Source of the DNA: Halomonas sp. JB37
GTDB lineage: Bacteria; Pseudomonadota; Gammaproteobacteria; Pseudomonadales; Halomonadaceae
DNA: 64,000 bases
Reading direction: 5' to 3'
Assembly: GCF_002332255.1 (NCBI RefSeq)
Contig: NZ_NRGW01000001.1
Span: forward strand, 620,001-684,000
Below, one piece after another: positions 43,208 through 53,610 of this stretch. Numbering within the stretch: position 1 is the stretch's first letter; each line of letters begins with the position of its first letter. The notes beneath the pieces are model-generated. The model was not told where the DNA came from and did not search any database. It saw only the letters and a list, made by a program, of their open reading frames with translations. The position numbers and the translations under genes are program-made.

Positions 43208-46122
43208 CAGTTGGCCTCCTTGTTGATAACGGGGGCGATGTTACTAATGGGCAGACGATGGCTACGAACTGATTGGTGAGCCAAAGCCACGAGAATCAAG
43301 ATTGTTGACCCGACCACTACGCCAAAGACGCCCAAATCGAAAATAAAGGCGCTGGGTAGGTGAATCTCGCCTAGTATCGGCAGCGTCATATGGGCAGTGT
43401 GCGTGGTTAAAAAAGGGTAGCCGAACAGCCAGGCGCCCAGTCCCGTTGCGCAGGCGATGATTAATCCAAACGCAATCCAGCGGTGTGGCTGTAAGCGCAG
43501 ATGTTTTTCTACCCAGGTCGTGCCGCCCAGCATGTACTGAACAATAATCGCGACGGCAAACGTAAGCCCCGCAACGAAACCGCCGCCGGGAAGATTATGG
43601 CCACGAATAAAGAAGTAAGCAGCAATGACCACCATGATCGGAAGCAGCATGCGCAGGTAAACGGCGGGCACCATTAAATAGCCGCTTTCCACTTGCTGTA
43701 CGGGCGTTTGGCCGGCGGCGGGGTCAACATTATTGGTTTGTTGCGCCGGAATTGGCAGGCTTTCCGGCGCAGGGCGAAAGCGCCGCAGCAGGGCGTATAC
43801 CGTCAGCGCTACCACAGCGAGGACGGCGATTTCGCCTAACGTATCGAAGTTACGGAAATCCACCAGCAGCACGTTAACCACATTGCTGCCGCCGCCTTCA
43901 CTCAACGCGCGCGTCATGAAGAAATCAGAAATGCTGCCCACGGGTGCCGAGCGCACCAAGACCGCATAGCTGACAATACTCATGCACAGGCCCGCGACCA
44001 CGGCGACCACCATATCCCGCGAGCGTCTAAACCACGAAAGGCGCGTGGCTCGCATGTTGAGCTCTTTGGGGGTAATCCGCGCAGGCAGCCAGCGAAGGCC
44101 AAGCAGAATCAGTACCGTCGTGACGGTTTCGACCATAAGCTGGGTCAGGGCGAGATCGGGCGCCGATAGCCAGAGGAAGGTAATGCTGACCACGATACCG
44201 ACACCGCCCACTAAACTGAGCGCTGCTAAGCGGTGGTATTTAGCTTGCCAGGCGGCTGCCACGGCACAAATGGCGCCAATTACCCACAGGCCGGCGAACA
44301 GCGGGGAAAACTCGCCGTTGTCTGAAAAGGTAAGCAATGAAACAGGCCTAACGATCAGCAGCGGCACAGCTAAGAGCAGCGTAATCATGAGCAGCAGCTG
44401 CGGCTGTACGCGCCGCGTACTCAATAGCTTTTCAAGCAGCGAGGCGCTGGAGGAAATCCTCAGCATGGTGCTTTCATAGGCTTGTTTGCCATTAAAACGA
44501 TAGAGGAAAGGCACGCGGTTGGATTGGATCAAGCCGTGACGTGTGCGTAGCCAGATGTAAAGCAGTACGCCCCCGCCCAACGCCATCACACTCATTAGCA
44601 GCGGTAAATTAAAACCGTGCCAAACGGCAAGGCTATAGCCGGGCGTTTGCTCGCCGAGGACTGAGATGACCGCCGTGTTGAGGAATGGCCCCACGCTCAA
44701 GCCAGGAATCACCCCCACTATCAGGCAGCAGAGTACCAGTAGCTCTACCGGGAAGCGCATCCAGCGCGGAGGCTCGTGCGGTGCACGCGGCAGGTCAGTC
44801 GCCAGCGGGCCAAAGAATACGTTGATAAATCGCAGCGAGTAGGCAACGCTGAAAATGCCCATTAACACGGCCGCAGCGGACATGCTCCAGTTGCGGGCCG
44901 ATCCCACTGCCAACGCCTCGGCGAAAAACATTTCTTTAGAAAGAAAGCCGTTAAGCAGCGGCACACCGGCCATGGCCGCACTTGCAACAATTGCCAAGGT
45001 GGCGGTATACGGCAGCACCTTAAAGAGCCCGCGCAAATGGCGCATATCTCGGGTGCCGCTCTCATGGTCGATAATACCCGCCGCCATAAACAGCGATGCT
45101 TTGAACGTAGCGTGATTAAGCGTGTGGAACAGCGCAGCGACCATCGCCAGCGGCGTGCCAATGCCCAGCAATAAGGTAATGAGCCCCAGGTGGCTGATCG
45201 TTGAGTAAGCCAGCAGGCCTTTAAGGTCGTGCTGGAAAATGGCGGTAAAGGCACCAATGAGTAGCGTGCAGAGCCCTGCGCCACCAATGATTAATGTCCA
45301 CTCGGGCGTTCCTGAAAGAGACGGCCATAGGCGCATCAATAAAAACACGCCGGCTTTCACCATCGTCGCCGAATGCAAAAAAGCCGAGACGGGTGTCGGC
45401 GCTGCCATGGCGTGAGGCAGCCAAAAATGGAACGGGAACTGCGCGCTTTTTGTCAGCGCCCCTAATGCGATTAAAATCAGCGTGGGTAAGTACCAAGGGT
45501 GCGCACGAATCAGATCCCCTGATGCCAGCACCACATCTAATGAATAGCTGCCAACGATATGACCAAGCATCAGTACGCCGACCAGCAAGCAAAGCCCACC
45601 GGTGGCCGTCACGGTAAACGCCATGCGTGCACCGCGCCGTGCATCTGCACGGTGATGCCAGTAGCCAATGAGTAAGAAGGAGGTCAGGCTGGTCAGCTCC
45701 CAAAACACAACCAGCTGGATAAGATTACCCGATAGCACCACGCCAAGCATGGAGGCCATAAAGGCTAATAAGAAAGAGAAAAAGCGCGGTACGGGGTCAT
45801 TGGCAGACATATAATAACGCGCGTAAATGACCACCAGTACGCCGATGCCTAAAATCAGCATCGAGAACATCCATGCCAGGCCATCCATACGAAGTATGAA
45901 ATTCAGCCCGTAATCGGGCATCCACTCAAGCTGATAGCGGACGACGTCACCAGTGCCTAATTCTCCAGTGCCTATCTGAGTATAGAGATAGGCGGTGATG
46001 AGTAACCCTACAAAGGCAATGCCACCGGCTAGCCATGCTTCACGGTTACGCGCATTGGTTGGCATGAGCGCGGCTATTATGCTGCCAACTACTGGCATTA
46101 GGATGAGTAACAGTAGCAGCAT
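43207..46122 (-). CDS. mrpA: Mrp Na+/H+ antiporter fused subunits A and B
   Basis: The 971-residue protein joins the large NuoL-like MrpA to the MrpB domain. The A part has VFWELTSLTSFLLIGYWHHR, TKSAQFPFHFWLPHAMAAPT, and MbhD/MbhE-like segments (DLALTQLMVETVTTVLILLG). The C-terminal ~150 residues (RMLLPIMVVIAAYFFIRGHN, LPGGGFVAGL) are MrpB. This makes the operon a group 2 type with six genes instead of seven. It is the first gene; the 46123-46393 region should carry the promoter. Confidence 0.96.
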   Translation of the reverse strand: MLLLLLILMPVVGSIIAALMPTNARNREAWLAGGIAFVGLLITAYLYTQIGTGELGTGDVVRYQLEWMPDYGLNFILRMDGLAWMFSMLILGIGVLVVIYARYYMSANDPVPRFFSFLLAFMASMLGVVLSGNLIQLVVFWELTSLTSFLLIGYWHHRADARRGARMAFTVTATGGLCLLVGVLMLGHIVGSYSLDVVLASGDLIRAHPWYLPTLILIALGALTKSAQFPFHFWLPHAMAAPTPVSAFLHSATMVKAGVFLLMRLWPSLSGTPEWTLIIGGAGLCTLLIGAFTAIFQHDLKGLLAYSTISHLGLITLLLGIGTPLAMVAALFHTLNHATFKASLFMAAGIIDHESGTRDMRHLRGLFKVLPYTATLAIVASAAMAGVPLLNGFLSKEMFFAEALAVGSARNWSMSAAAVLMGIFSVAYSLRFINVFFGPLATDLPRAPHEPPRWMRFPVELLVLCCLIVGVIPGLSVGPFLNTAVISVLGEQTPGYSLAVWHGFNLPLLMSVMALGGGVLLYIWLRTRHGLIQSNRVPFLYRFNGKQAYESTMLRISSSASLLEKLLSTRRVQPQLLLMITLLLAVPLLIVRPVSLLTFSDNGEFSPLFAGLWVIGAICAVAAAWQAKYHRLAALSLVGGVGIVVSITFLWLSAPDLALTQLMVETVTTVLILLGLRWLPARITPKELNMRATRLSWFRRSRDMVVAVVAGLCMSIVSYAVLVRSAPVGSISDFFMTRALSEGGGSNVVNVLLVDFRNFDTLGEIAVLAVVALTVYALLRRFRPAPESLPIPAQQTNNVDPAAGQTPVQQVESGYLMVPAVYLRMLLPIMVVIAAYFFIRGHNLPGGGFVAGLTFAVAIIVQYMLGGTTWVEKHLRLQPHRWIAFGLIIACATGLGAWLFGYPFLTTHTAHMTLPILGEIHLPSAFIFDLGVFGVVVGSTILILVALAHQSVRSHRLPISNIAPVINKEAN

Positions 46123-46249
46123 AGGGCTCCATAAAAGGTAGTTAATCGTAGGGCGGGAGGGCTACATCGAGGGCAGTAATGCACCAAAGTGGGTGAATGT
46201 GATATCGACTTTAGTGTTGAATTTACGTGATCACGCAATGATGCACAAG

Positions 46250-46280
46250 CTTAAATGTGCGGTTTTACGCACACATTTTA
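46250..46280 (-). terminator. Possible hairpin after the glutathione S-transferase gene
   Basis: AAATGTGCG and CGCACACATTT flank a GTTTTA loop around 46252-46278. It lies between two same-strand units, 115 bp past the GST stop, so it could end GST transcription or lie in the mrp leader. The pairing has a small bulge. Confidence 0.4.
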
Positions 46281-46393
46281 AGGGGAGAAAACGATCGCAG
46301 CGCGCGTGAATTGGCTGTTTTATGGAGCTGAGTTGCCCCCATAAGCCACCTGTTTTTTCAGCGGTCACCTCGCCAGAAAGGCAGGTAAGAACG

Positions 46394-47011
46394 TTAAGCC
46401 GCGTCTTCTTCGCGGGCTATAGCACGCGCCATAGCCGGGCGCTGAATATGGCGTTCGCGATAGGCTATTAGCGTGTCAGGTAAGCGGTGTTTCATGCTGA
46501 TCGCCCACGATAGGGTGTGGGTTAAAAACAGATCAGCGAGTGTGAACGACTCACCGACCAAGTTTTCTTGGCCGTGATAACGACGCTCTAAAGCGGCCAG
46601 CGCACGCTGAAACTCCCAGGCGCACACCGGTAGAATCGCGGGGACACGCTTATCATTGGGCAGGGCAAACTTGTGCTTGGCTTGATTCCAAAGAGGCTGC
46701 TCAATTTCCGTCACGATAAAGCTGAGCCACTGGTCGACCTGAGCGCGAGCAGCCGGATCATTAGGCAGCAGCGTGCCGTTGCTATACGTTTCCGCCAAAT
46801 AACGGCAAATCGGCGCAGATTCAAATAAGTGGACGTCTCCATCCTCAAGTGCAGGCACCTTCCCATCAGGGTGGCGCGCCAAATGCTCGGCCGTTTGGCC
46901 CTCACCTTTATCAAGCGCTATGTGTTGGCATTGATACTCAACGCCTAGCTCTTCAAGGGCCCACGACACACGTAAAGAGCGCGATTTTGGAAAACTGTAT
47001 AGCGTGATCAT
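46394..47011 (-). CDS. Glutathione S-transferase family protein
   Basis: The 205-residue protein has the thioredoxin-like N-terminal domain (MITLYSFPKSRSLRVSWALE) with GKVPALEDGDVHLFESAPIC, the glutathione-site region, and an all-helical C-terminal domain (LVGESFTLADLFLTHTLSWA). It probably conjugates or reduces small electrophiles in the cytoplasm. The substrate cannot be told. It is not in an obvious operon. Confidence 0.9.
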   Translation of the reverse strand: MITLYSFPKSRSLRVSWALEELGVEYQCQHIALDKGEGQTAEHLARHPDGKVPALEDGDVHLFESAPICRYLAETYSNGTLLPNDPAARAQVDQWLSFIVTEIEQPLWNQAKHKFALPNDKRVPAILPVCAWEFQRALAALERRYHGQENLVGESFTLADLFLTHTLSWAISMKHRLPDTLIAYRERHIQRPAMARAIAREEDAA

Positions 47012-47082
47012 GGTGAACTCCTGGCGACAACAGTGATAGCGTAAATCTAGCGGACGTGAATAGCGCTGTCGACGGCCTGCTT

Positions 47083-47847
47083 CTATGCGCTATCGCGGGA
47101 CGCGCGAATCCGCTCATAGGCGTTGCCAATTTCGCTAGTGCGCGCCTGTGCAACGTCGCGCATGCTTTCTGGCAAGCCTTTGCCCGCGAGTTTGTCGGGG
47201 TGGTTTTGGCTCATTAAGCGACGATAAGCTTTTTTGATCTCCGCATCGCTGGCGTCTTCAGAAACGCCCAGAACTCGGTAAGCATCTTTAAGCGCTTCTT
47301 CGCTGGCGCCTTGCGAGTTCGCGGCGGCACCGTGCAGCATCGCTTCGATCTGCTGAACTTCGGCTTCGCTACAGCCCACTCCGCGAGCAACGCGCAGAAT
47401 CATTTCATGCTCGGCAGGATGCAGAACGCCGTCGGCTGAGATAGCGGTGAGCTGAACCTGGATAAAAACCTGACGCAAAACAGGCTGACGCAGAGTCAGG
47501 CGATTAACCGCGGCCAGCTCAGCGTCCAAGTTGAAGTCAGCGGCGCGGCCCCGTTCGAAAGCGGCACGCGCCTTGGCGCGCTGCTCGCCTTGCAGCCGCA
47601 TCTGATCAAAGAGCTTTTCGGCAACGCCCAGCTCGCCTTCGGTGACTTTTCCGTCGGCTTGGCACAGGCAGCCCATGACAGAAAAAATTGACTCCAAAAA
47701 GCCTTCTTGAATGCGCACGCGGGCGCCGTTTAAGCGGCGGCTGAGACGCTGCCCCGCCCACCAACCCAGACCGCCGCCAACCAGCAGTCCAACCGGTCCG
47801 CCAAACGCCAGACCGATTAGGCTGAAAATGATAATAAGTAATAGCAT
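47083..47847 (-). CDS. djlA: TerB/DnaJ co-chaperone (DjlA-like)
   Basis: The 254-residue protein has one N-terminal glycine-rich transmembrane segment (LIGLAFGGPVGLLVGGGLGW), a central TerB-like helical domain (CLCQADGKVTEGELGVAEKL) and a C-terminal J domain (DAYRVLGVSEDASDAEIKKA) containing the HPD triad (NHPDKL). This is the DjlA layout, a membrane-anchored DnaK partner. Confidence 0.92.
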   Translation of the reverse strand: MLLLIIIFSLIGLAFGGPVGLLVGGGLGWWAGQRLSRRLNGARVRIQEGFLESIFSVMGCLCQADGKVTEGELGVAEKLFDQMRLQGEQRAKARAAFERGRAADFNLDAELAAVNRLTLRQPVLRQVFIQVQLTAISADGVLHPAEHEMILRVARGVGCSEAEVQQIEAMLHGAAANSQGASEEALKDAYRVLGVSEDASDAEIKKAYRRLMSQNHPDKLAGKGLPESMRDVAQARTSEIGNAYERIRASRDSA

Positions 47848-48078
47848 AGCAATCTCAAAGTAGTTGAAAGATAAGGGCTTAAGGCATTTTGGTGCGGCGA
47901 GCGCTCTGCTTGCCGCGCTGCTTGCTTAGTGCCGGTCAGTGACGGCGCTCATCGCTAATGGCGGCACTGCGCGTTCACTACTTGACCAGGCGGCGCTTTT
48001 GGTCGAACGTAACGCACTATAAGGAAGCAGGCTAATGACTAATACGGCGCTTCCTTCCCTTCTTGATGGAGAAGCACG

Positions 48079-50403
48079 ATGTCCTCGCCGAATCCGGATG
48101 CCCCAAAAAGCTCTAAGGTACACGATCCCAAGGTTTTTGAGTATCACAACCCGGCTGGGGGCTGGGGTGCGCTCAAGGCCGTGGGTAAGCATTTACTGCA
48201 TAGTCGCGCCGTGGCGACCAATGCGCGGGCGCTGTTTAAGCTCAATCAGCCCGATGGGTTTGATTGCCCCGGCTGCGCCTGGGGTGACCCTGAGCACGGT
48301 TCTTCATTCGAGTTTTGTGAGAACGGCGTAAAAGCAGTGACGTGGGAGTCCACTTCCAAGCGAGTGACGCGGGATTTCTTTGCCAAGCACACCGTTAGCG
48401 AACTCAAAACCTGGGACGACTATCGTCTGGAAGATCAGGGGCGCCTGGTCGAGCCGATGCGCTACAACGCTGACACCGACCACTACGAGCCGGTTGCCTG
48501 GGACGCGGCGCTGGACCTGATGGCCGCAGAGCTTAAGGCGCTGCCCACGCCGAATGACGCTATCTTCTATACCTCCGGAAAGGCGAGTAACGAGTCGGCA
48601 TACGTGTTCCAGCTGCTGGCGCGGCTTTATGGCACCAACAACCTTCCGGACTGTTCCAATATGTGCCATGAGGCGAGCGGCGTTGCCCTTGGCGCGGCGC
48701 TGGGGACTGGTAAGGGCAGCGTGCGGTTGGAGGATTTTGAGCAGGCCGAGGCGATTTTTGTATTTGGCCAGAACCCCGGCACCAACCACCCGCGTATGCT
48801 GGGTACGCTGCGTGAAGCCGCTGAACGTGGCGCCACCATCGTCAGCTTCAATCCGCTGCGCGAGCGGGGGCTTGAGAAGTTTGCCAACCCGCAAAAGCCG
48901 CTTGAAATGCTGCATAACGGCAGCCATGCCATCAGCACGCATTACTTTTGCCCTAAGCTGGGCGGCGATATGGCCGTGCTTCGCGGCATGGCTAAAGCGC
49001 TGTTTGAGCGTGATGGCGCCGGCGAACCCGTGCTGGACCATCAATTTATCGCTGAACATACCGTTGAACTTGACGCCTACCGCCGCGAAGTAGAGGCCAC
49101 TGAGTGGGAAACGATTGAGGCTCAGGCGGGCTTAAGCCGAGCGGAAATCGAGCAGGCCGCGATGCTGTATTCCCGCTCCAACGCCACTATTATCTGCTGG
49201 GCGATGGGCATTACGCAGCACGTGCACTCGGTGCCCACCGTTCGTGAAATTGTTAACCTGCTGCTGCTTTGCGGAAACCTGGGTAAACCCGGCGCCGGTA
49301 CCTCGCCGGTACGCGGGCACTCTAATGTGCAGGGCGACCGCACGATGGGTATTTTCGAAAAGCCCTCGGATGCACTGCTGGACGCCCTGGAAAGCCGTTA
49401 CCAAAGACCCATGCCAAGAGCGTTTGGCGTTGATTCTGTGGCCGCCGTACAGACCATGCGTGATCAGCCGGGCAAGGTGTTTATTGGCCTAGCCGGTAAT
49501 TTTACCCGCGCTATTTCCGACAGCCGCGTGACCGAAGCGGCGATGTCTCAATGCCGCTTAACGGCGTTTATTAGCACCAAGCTCAACCGCAGCCACTTAG
49601 TGACGGGTAAAGACGCGCTGATTCTGCCTTGTTTGGGGCGCACCGAGGTCGACCGCAGCGCAACAGGCAAGCCGCAGCTAATTACCGTGGAAGACTCTAT
49701 GAGCATGGTGCACGGGTCGGCGGGCATTAATCGCCCGGTGGATAGCACGCTACCCTCTGAAATCACCATATTGACCGGCCTTGCCGAGCGCTTGCTGGGT
49801 AAGGATGTAGTTGACTGGGCCGCCATGCGTGACGACTACGACGTGATTCGCGAGCATATCGAAGCCGTTATTCCTGGCTTTAATGATTTTAATAAGCGCG
49901 TACGCGAGCCGCGTGGGTTTTGGTTGATGAATCCGGCCTTTGAGCTGCGCTTTCCTACCCAGAGCGGCAAGGCCGAGTTTTCTGATGCCAGGTTGCCTGA
50001 GCAGGTAATGCACCAGCAGATGACGGGCCGAGAAGGTGGTTGGCTAACCCTGCAAACCATGCGCTCCCACGATCAGTACAACACCACGATATACGGCTAT
50101 AACGACCGCTATCGCGGCATTGAAAACGGCCGCCAGGTGATTTTCCTGAATACCAAGGATATTGATCGGCTGGGCTTTAAAGCAGGCCAGTGGGTGGATT
50201 TGATTGGCGAATCGGGCGATGGCATTACCCGCCGAGTGGATGGCTTTAAAGTCGTTGCTTACGCAACGCCCGAAGGCTGTGCCGCCGCTTACTACCCCGA
50301 AACCAATCCGCTGATCCCGCTGGATCATAAAGGCGATCAAAGCCATACCCCAGCCTCCAAGTCGATTGCTATTCGCCTGGAAGCCAGCGCCCGGATTGTC
50401 TGA
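48079..50403 (+). CDS. YdeP/FdhF-like molybdopterin oxidoreductase
   Basis: The 774-residue protein belongs to the formate-dehydrogenase-H-like alpha subunits. It has FDCPGCAWGDPEHGSSFEFC near the N-terminus, FYTSGKASNESAYVFQLLAR, NLPDCSNMCHEASGVALGAA, the cofactor segment IFVFGQNPGTNHPRMLGTLR, and C-terminal YNTTIYGYNDRYRGIENGR. The GCAW region lacks the full CxxC-x-C[...]C iron-sulfur set of FdhF, as in YdeP. The substrate is unknown; some homologues are linked to acid resistance. It is coupled to a 102-aa gene 4 bp downstream. A shorter start was not apparent. Confidence 0.93.
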   Translation: MSSPNPDAPKSSKVHDPKVFEYHNPAGGWGALKAVGKHLLHSRAVATNARALFKLNQPDGFDCPGCAWGDPEHGSSFEFCENGVKAVTWESTSKRVTRDFFAKHTVSELKTWDDYRLEDQGRLVEPMRYNADTDHYEPVAWDAALDLMAAELKALPTPNDAIFYTSGKASNESAYVFQLLARLYGTNNLPDCSNMCHEASGVALGAALGTGKGSVRLEDFEQAEAIFVFGQNPGTNHPRMLGTLREAAERGATIVSFNPLRERGLEKFANPQKPLEMLHNGSHAISTHYFCPKLGGDMAVLRGMAKALFERDGAGEPVLDHQFIAEHTVELDAYRREVEATEWETIEAQAGLSRAEIEQAAMLYSRSNATIICWAMGITQHVHSVPTVREIVNLLLLCGNLGKPGAGTSPVRGHSNVQGDRTMGIFEKPSDALLDALESRYQRPMPRAFGVDSVAAVQTMRDQPGKVFIGLAGNFTRAISDSRVTEAAMSQCRLTAFISTKLNRSHLVTGKDALILPCLGRTEVDRSATGKPQLITVEDSMSMVHGSAGINRPVDSTLPSEITILTGLAERLLGKDVVDWAAMRDDYDVIREHIEAVIPGFNDFNKRVREPRGFWLMNPAFELRFPTQSGKAEFSDARLPEQVMHQQMTGREGGWLTLQTMRSHDQYNTTIYGYNDRYRGIENGRQVIFLNTKDIDRLGFKAGQWVDLIGESGDGITRRVDGFKVVAYATPEGCAAAYYPETNPLIPLDHKGDQSHTPASKSIAIRLEASARIV

Positions 50404-50407
50404 GTAA

Positions 50408-50716
50408 GTGTCTGAGCCAATGGCGGAACTCGCGGAGGGTCAACACCTGCAGCGCGCACTCACTGCGCTGCAGGCCGCGTATCCCGAGCTCGACACCCTG
50501 GCCGCGCTGGTGCTGCTGGCGCTTGATGCGTCGCCGCCCTCTGAGAAGGGTGTTTCCAGCGCGCTATTAGCGAGACATTTGGATATTGAGCATGCGCTTA
50601 TCCGCCGCGCCTGCGCCACGCTTGAAGAGGCGGGCTGGGTTCATACCCAGCCCGCCGGTGGGGCAAGCTCGGCACTGCGGGTGGTGTTGATTAAACCGCT
50701 TCTCGCGATGGGCTAA
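50408..50716 (+). CDS. Small winged-helix-like partner of the YdeP-type oxidoreductase
   Basis: The 102-residue product has SSALLARHLDIEHALIRRAC followed by ATLEEAGWVHTQPAGG, a pattern like a MarR/ArsR or FeoC-type winged helix with a small beta wing, but no cysteines. The GTG start is 4 bp after the oxidoreductase stop; an in-frame ATG at 50420 is the alternative. Coupling suggests it regulates or assists the oxidoreductase. I cannot name the family. Confidence 0.7.
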   Translation: MSEPMAELAEGQHLQRALTALQAAYPELDTLAALVLLALDASPPSEKGVSSALLARHLDIEHALIRRACATLEEAGWVHTQPAGGASSALRVVLIKPLLAMG

Positions 50717-50743
50717 GTCAGCGGCTTAGGCACGCAGCGGTTG

Positions 50744-52654
50744 CTATGGTAGCCGCTGGCGAATGGCGGCTTCGATGCCCTCAACATCCAGGCCGCAGTC
50801 GTGCAGCAGCTGGTCGGGCGTGCCGTGCTCGATAAAGGTATCTGGTAGGCCGAGATTTAATACTTCTATCTGCACGCCTTCGGCATGCAGCAGCTCGTTA
50901 ACCGCGCTGCCTGCGCCGCCAGCAACGACGTTCTCTTCCAGCGTAACCAGCAGTTCGTGTTCATCGGCGGCGTGAAGCACTGCATTGCGATCCAACGGTT
51001 TAATCGAGCGCATATTGATGTGCGTCGCGTTTAAGCGTTCGGCAATCTCGGCAGCAGGGCCGTTTAAGCTGCCAAAAGCGAGCAGCGCGATGCGTACGCC
51101 GTCGTTCGAAGACTGGCGGCGGGTTTCTGCTTTGCCAATCGCTAGAGGCTCAAGGTGCGTTGGAATATCGACACCCGGGCCGGTGCCGCGCGGGTAGCGT
51201 ACGGCGGCAGGGCCGGGGTAGTGATAAGCAGCGCTGAGCATGGCGCGACACTCGGCTTCATCCGCCGGGGCGAGAATCACCATGCCCGGCACACAGCGTA
51301 AGAAGGAAAGGTCCATGCTGCCGTGATGCGTGGGGCCGTCTTCGCCTACCAGGCCCGCTCGATCAATCGCGAAGGTGACGTCCAGGTTTTGTACCGCCAC
51401 ATCGTGAATTAACTGATCATAGCCGCGCTGCAGAAAGGTCGAGTAAATGGCAACGACGGGCTTCATGCCTTCGCAGGCCATGCCCGCCGCTAGCGTTACG
51501 GCGTGCTGCTCGGCAATCGCGACATCGAAATAGCGCTCCGGGTACTGCTTAGAGAAGCGAATTAAGTCGGAGCCTTCACGCATCGCGGGGGTAATCGCCA
51601 GCAAACGCGAATCGTGAGCCGCCATATCGCAAAGCCAATCGCCGAACACGTTGCAGTACTTTTTCTTAACGACGCTTTTCGGTAGCGGTGTTTGCTTGAG
51701 CTCTGCGCTGGGCTTTTCGAGCTTGGTAATCGCATGATAGCCAATCTGATCCGCTTCAGCCGGTAAGAAACCTTTGCCTTTTACCGTTTTAATATGCAGA
51801 AACTGCGGCCCATCAAGGTCACGCAGGTTCTCAAGCGTCTCGGTGAGCGCGCCAAGGTCGTGGCCATCGATGGGGCCTACGTAGTTAAAGCCCATCTCTT
51901 CAAACAGCGTGGCGGGGCTGACCATGCCTTTCATGTGCTCTTCGGTGCGTCGGGCAAGTTCTAATGCGCCGGGCAGGTGTGAAAGCACTTTCTTGCTCTC
52001 TTCGCGAATCTTGAGATAGGGCTTACTGGAGAGTACCCGGGCGAGATAGGTGGCCATGCCGCCAACGTTCTCGGAAATCGACATTTCGTTGTCGTTGAGC
52101 ACCACAAGCAGGTTGGCATTGACGTGACCTGCATGGGCAAGGGCTTCAAACGCCATGCCTGCCGTTAGTGCACCGTCACCAATAATTGCACAAACGCGCC
52201 GCTGGCTGCCCTGTGCTTTGGCGGCTAATGCCATGCCGAGCGCTGCTGAAATAGAGGTGCTGGAATGCCCCACGCCGAAGGTGTCGTACGCAGATTCAGC
52301 ACGGCTAGGGAAAGCCGCTAAGCCGCCGTGCTGGCGGATGCTAAGCATCGTCTCACGACGACCGGTAAGAATTTTGTGCGGGTAGGCCTGATGGCCAACG
52401 TCCCACACCAAGCGGTCGTCCGGCGTATGGAAGGCGCGGTGCAGCGCAACGCTGAGCTCGACAACGCCAAGCCCGGCGCCAAAGTGGCCACCAGACACGC
52501 CTACGCTATACAGCAAATAGGCGCGCAGCTCGTCGGCCAACTGGGCGAGCTGATTCGCGTTCATGGCCCGCAGCGCAGCCGGGTGATCAAAAGAGTCGAG
52601 CAGCGGCGTTGCAGGGCGCTCACGGGGAATCTCGTCGAACAGCTTCATGGGCAT
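50744..52654 (-). CDS. dxs: 1-deoxy-D-xylulose-5-phosphate synthase
   Basis: Dxs uses thiamine diphosphate to join pyruvate and glyceraldehyde 3-phosphate, the first step of the MEP isoprenoid route. The 636-residue protein is full length, with [20 protein letters not shown] at the start, the ThDP motif [14 protein letters not shown]...[13 protein letters not shown], the [15 protein letters not shown] segment and [20 protein letters not shown]. Either 52654 or the ATG two codons later (52648) may start it; no ribosome site is clear because the upstream gap is a 15-bp repeat. It follows ispA, an isoprenoid gene too. Confidence 0.96.
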   Translation of the reverse strand: MPMKLFDEIPRERPATPLLDSFDHPAALRAMNANQLAQLADELRAYLLYSVGVSGGHFGAGLGVVELSVALHRAFHTPDDRLVWDVGHQAYPHKILTGRRETMLSIRQHGGLAAFPSRAESAYDTFGVGHSSTSISAALGMALAAKAQGSQRRVCAIIGDGALTAGMAFEALAHAGHVNANLLVVLNDNEMSISENVGGMATYLARVLSSKPYLKIREESKKVLSHLPGALELARRTEEHMKGMVSPATLFEEMGFNYVGPIDGHDLGALTETLENLRDLDGPQFLHIKTVKGKGFLPAEADQIGYHAITKLEKPSAELKQTPLPKSVVKKKYCNVFGDWLCDMAAHDSRLLAITPAMREGSDLIRFSKQYPERYFDVAIAEQHAVTLAAGMACEGMKPVVAIYSTFLQRGYDQLIHDVAVQNLDVTFAIDRAGLVGEDGPTHHGSMDLSFLRCVPGMVILAPADEAECRAMLSAAYHYPGPAAVRYPRGTGPGVDIPTHLEPLAIGKAETRRQSSNDGVRIALLAFGSLNGPAAEIAERLNATHINMRSIKPLDRNAVLHAADEHELLVTLEENVVAGGAGSAVNELLHAEGVQIEVLNLGLPDTFIEHGTPDQLLHDCGLDVEGIEAAIRQRLP

Positions 52655-52659
52655 GTTTT

Positions 52660-52719
52660 CATAGACATTATTTTCATAGACATCGTTTGCATAGACATTG
52701 TTTGCATAGACATTGTTTA
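52660..52719. repeat. Four-unit 15-bp tandem repeat between ispA and dxs
   Basis: CATAGACAT recurs exactly every 15 bp at 52660, 52675, 52690 and 52705, within units like CATAGACATTGTTTG. It fills the whole gap from the ispA stop to the dxs start. Each unit is five codons long and none introduces a stop in the dxs frame. Confidence 0.88.
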
Positions 52720-53610
52720 GTGGTCGCGCTCGATCATGTAGTGGGCAAGATCGGCCAGCGGTGCAGCACGCTCCCCCAGTGGGGCAAGCGCGGCAATGGC
52801 TTCATCGATCAGGCTTTGCGCTTTACGCTGTGCGCCTTCTAACCCCAGTAGGCTGGGATAAGTGGGCTTGGCACGTGCGGCATCGGCGCCTGACGTTTTA
52901 CCTAGGGTAGCGGTATCGCCGGTCACGTCCAGTATGTCGTCGTGAATCTGGAAGGCTAAACCAATGGCGGCGGCGTAGCGAGTCAGGGCGTTTAACCGCG
53001 GGTCGTCGTCAGCGACCGCCACAAGGCCGCCTAGGCGCACGGCGGCAACGATCAGGGCACCGGTTTTATGGGCATGCATGTGAGCCAGCGCATCGACATC
53101 CGGATGACCACCAACCGCGTCCAGATCCAGCGCTTGCCCTGCCACCATGCCATCGCGCCCTGAGGCGCCGGCAAGCGTATATACCAAATTACCAAGCCGC
53201 GGATGGGCTGTGCTGGACAGCACTTCAAATGCCAGCGCCTGCAGCGCATCCCCGGCTAAAATCGCGCTCGCCTCATCGAAGGCTTTATGCACGGTGGGCT
53301 GGCCGCGACGCAGGTCGTCATCGTCCATGGCGGGCAGGTCGTCATGAATCAACGAGTAGGCGTGAATCAGCTCAATCGCTGCGGCTGGGGCATCCAGCGC
53401 GTCGTCTTTTGCGCCTAGCGCGTGGCCCGCCATATACACCAGCAGTGGGCGCAGGCGTTTGCCGCCGGCTAGCAGGCCATGGCGCATGGCGGCCTCCAGC
53501 CGAGGAGCGACCGCCTGTCGATTATCAAACAGCGCCGCTAGGGTCGCATCTACACGGGCAGTGCTAGTACGGCGTAAAACGGCAAGCTGGCTAGACTGCG
53601 TGGCTACCAT
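52717..53610 (-). CDS. ispA: Farnesyl diphosphate synthase (geranyltranstransferase)
   Basis: IspA condenses isopentenyl and dimethylallyl diphosphates into farnesyl diphosphate. The 297-residue product has both Asp-rich motifs, [17 protein letters not shown] and QIHDDILD, plus [20 protein letters not shown]. The start overlaps the xseB stop and dxs follows, giving the usual xseB-ispA-dxs operon. Confidence 0.96.
   Translation of the reverse strand: MVATQSSQLAVLRRTSTARVDATLAALFDNRQAVAPRLEAAMRHGLLAGGKRLRPLLVYMAGHALGAKDDALDAPAAAIELIHAYSLIHDDLPAMDDDDLRRGQPTVHKAFDEASAILAGDALQALAFEVLSSTAHPRLGNLVYTLAGASGRDGMVAGQALDLDAVGGHPDVDALAHMHAHKTGALIVAAVRLGGLVAVADDDPRLNALTRYAAAIGLAFQIHDDILDVTGDTATLGKTSGADAARAKPTYPSLLGLEGAQRKAQSLIDEAIAALAPLGERAAPLADLAHYMIERDH

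Noticed and set aside
43982..44479. 165-aa plus-strand frame within mrpA
   Set aside because: It is Ser/Thr/Arg-rich and antisense to a conserved membrane protein; no start signals.
48304..49059. 251-aa minus-strand frame within the YdeP-type gene
   Set aside because: It is a long antisense shadow of a high-GC gene, with no family resemblance.
52660..52719. Possible CRISPR array
   Set aside because: The units are contiguous 15-mers with no spacers and no cas genes are nearby.
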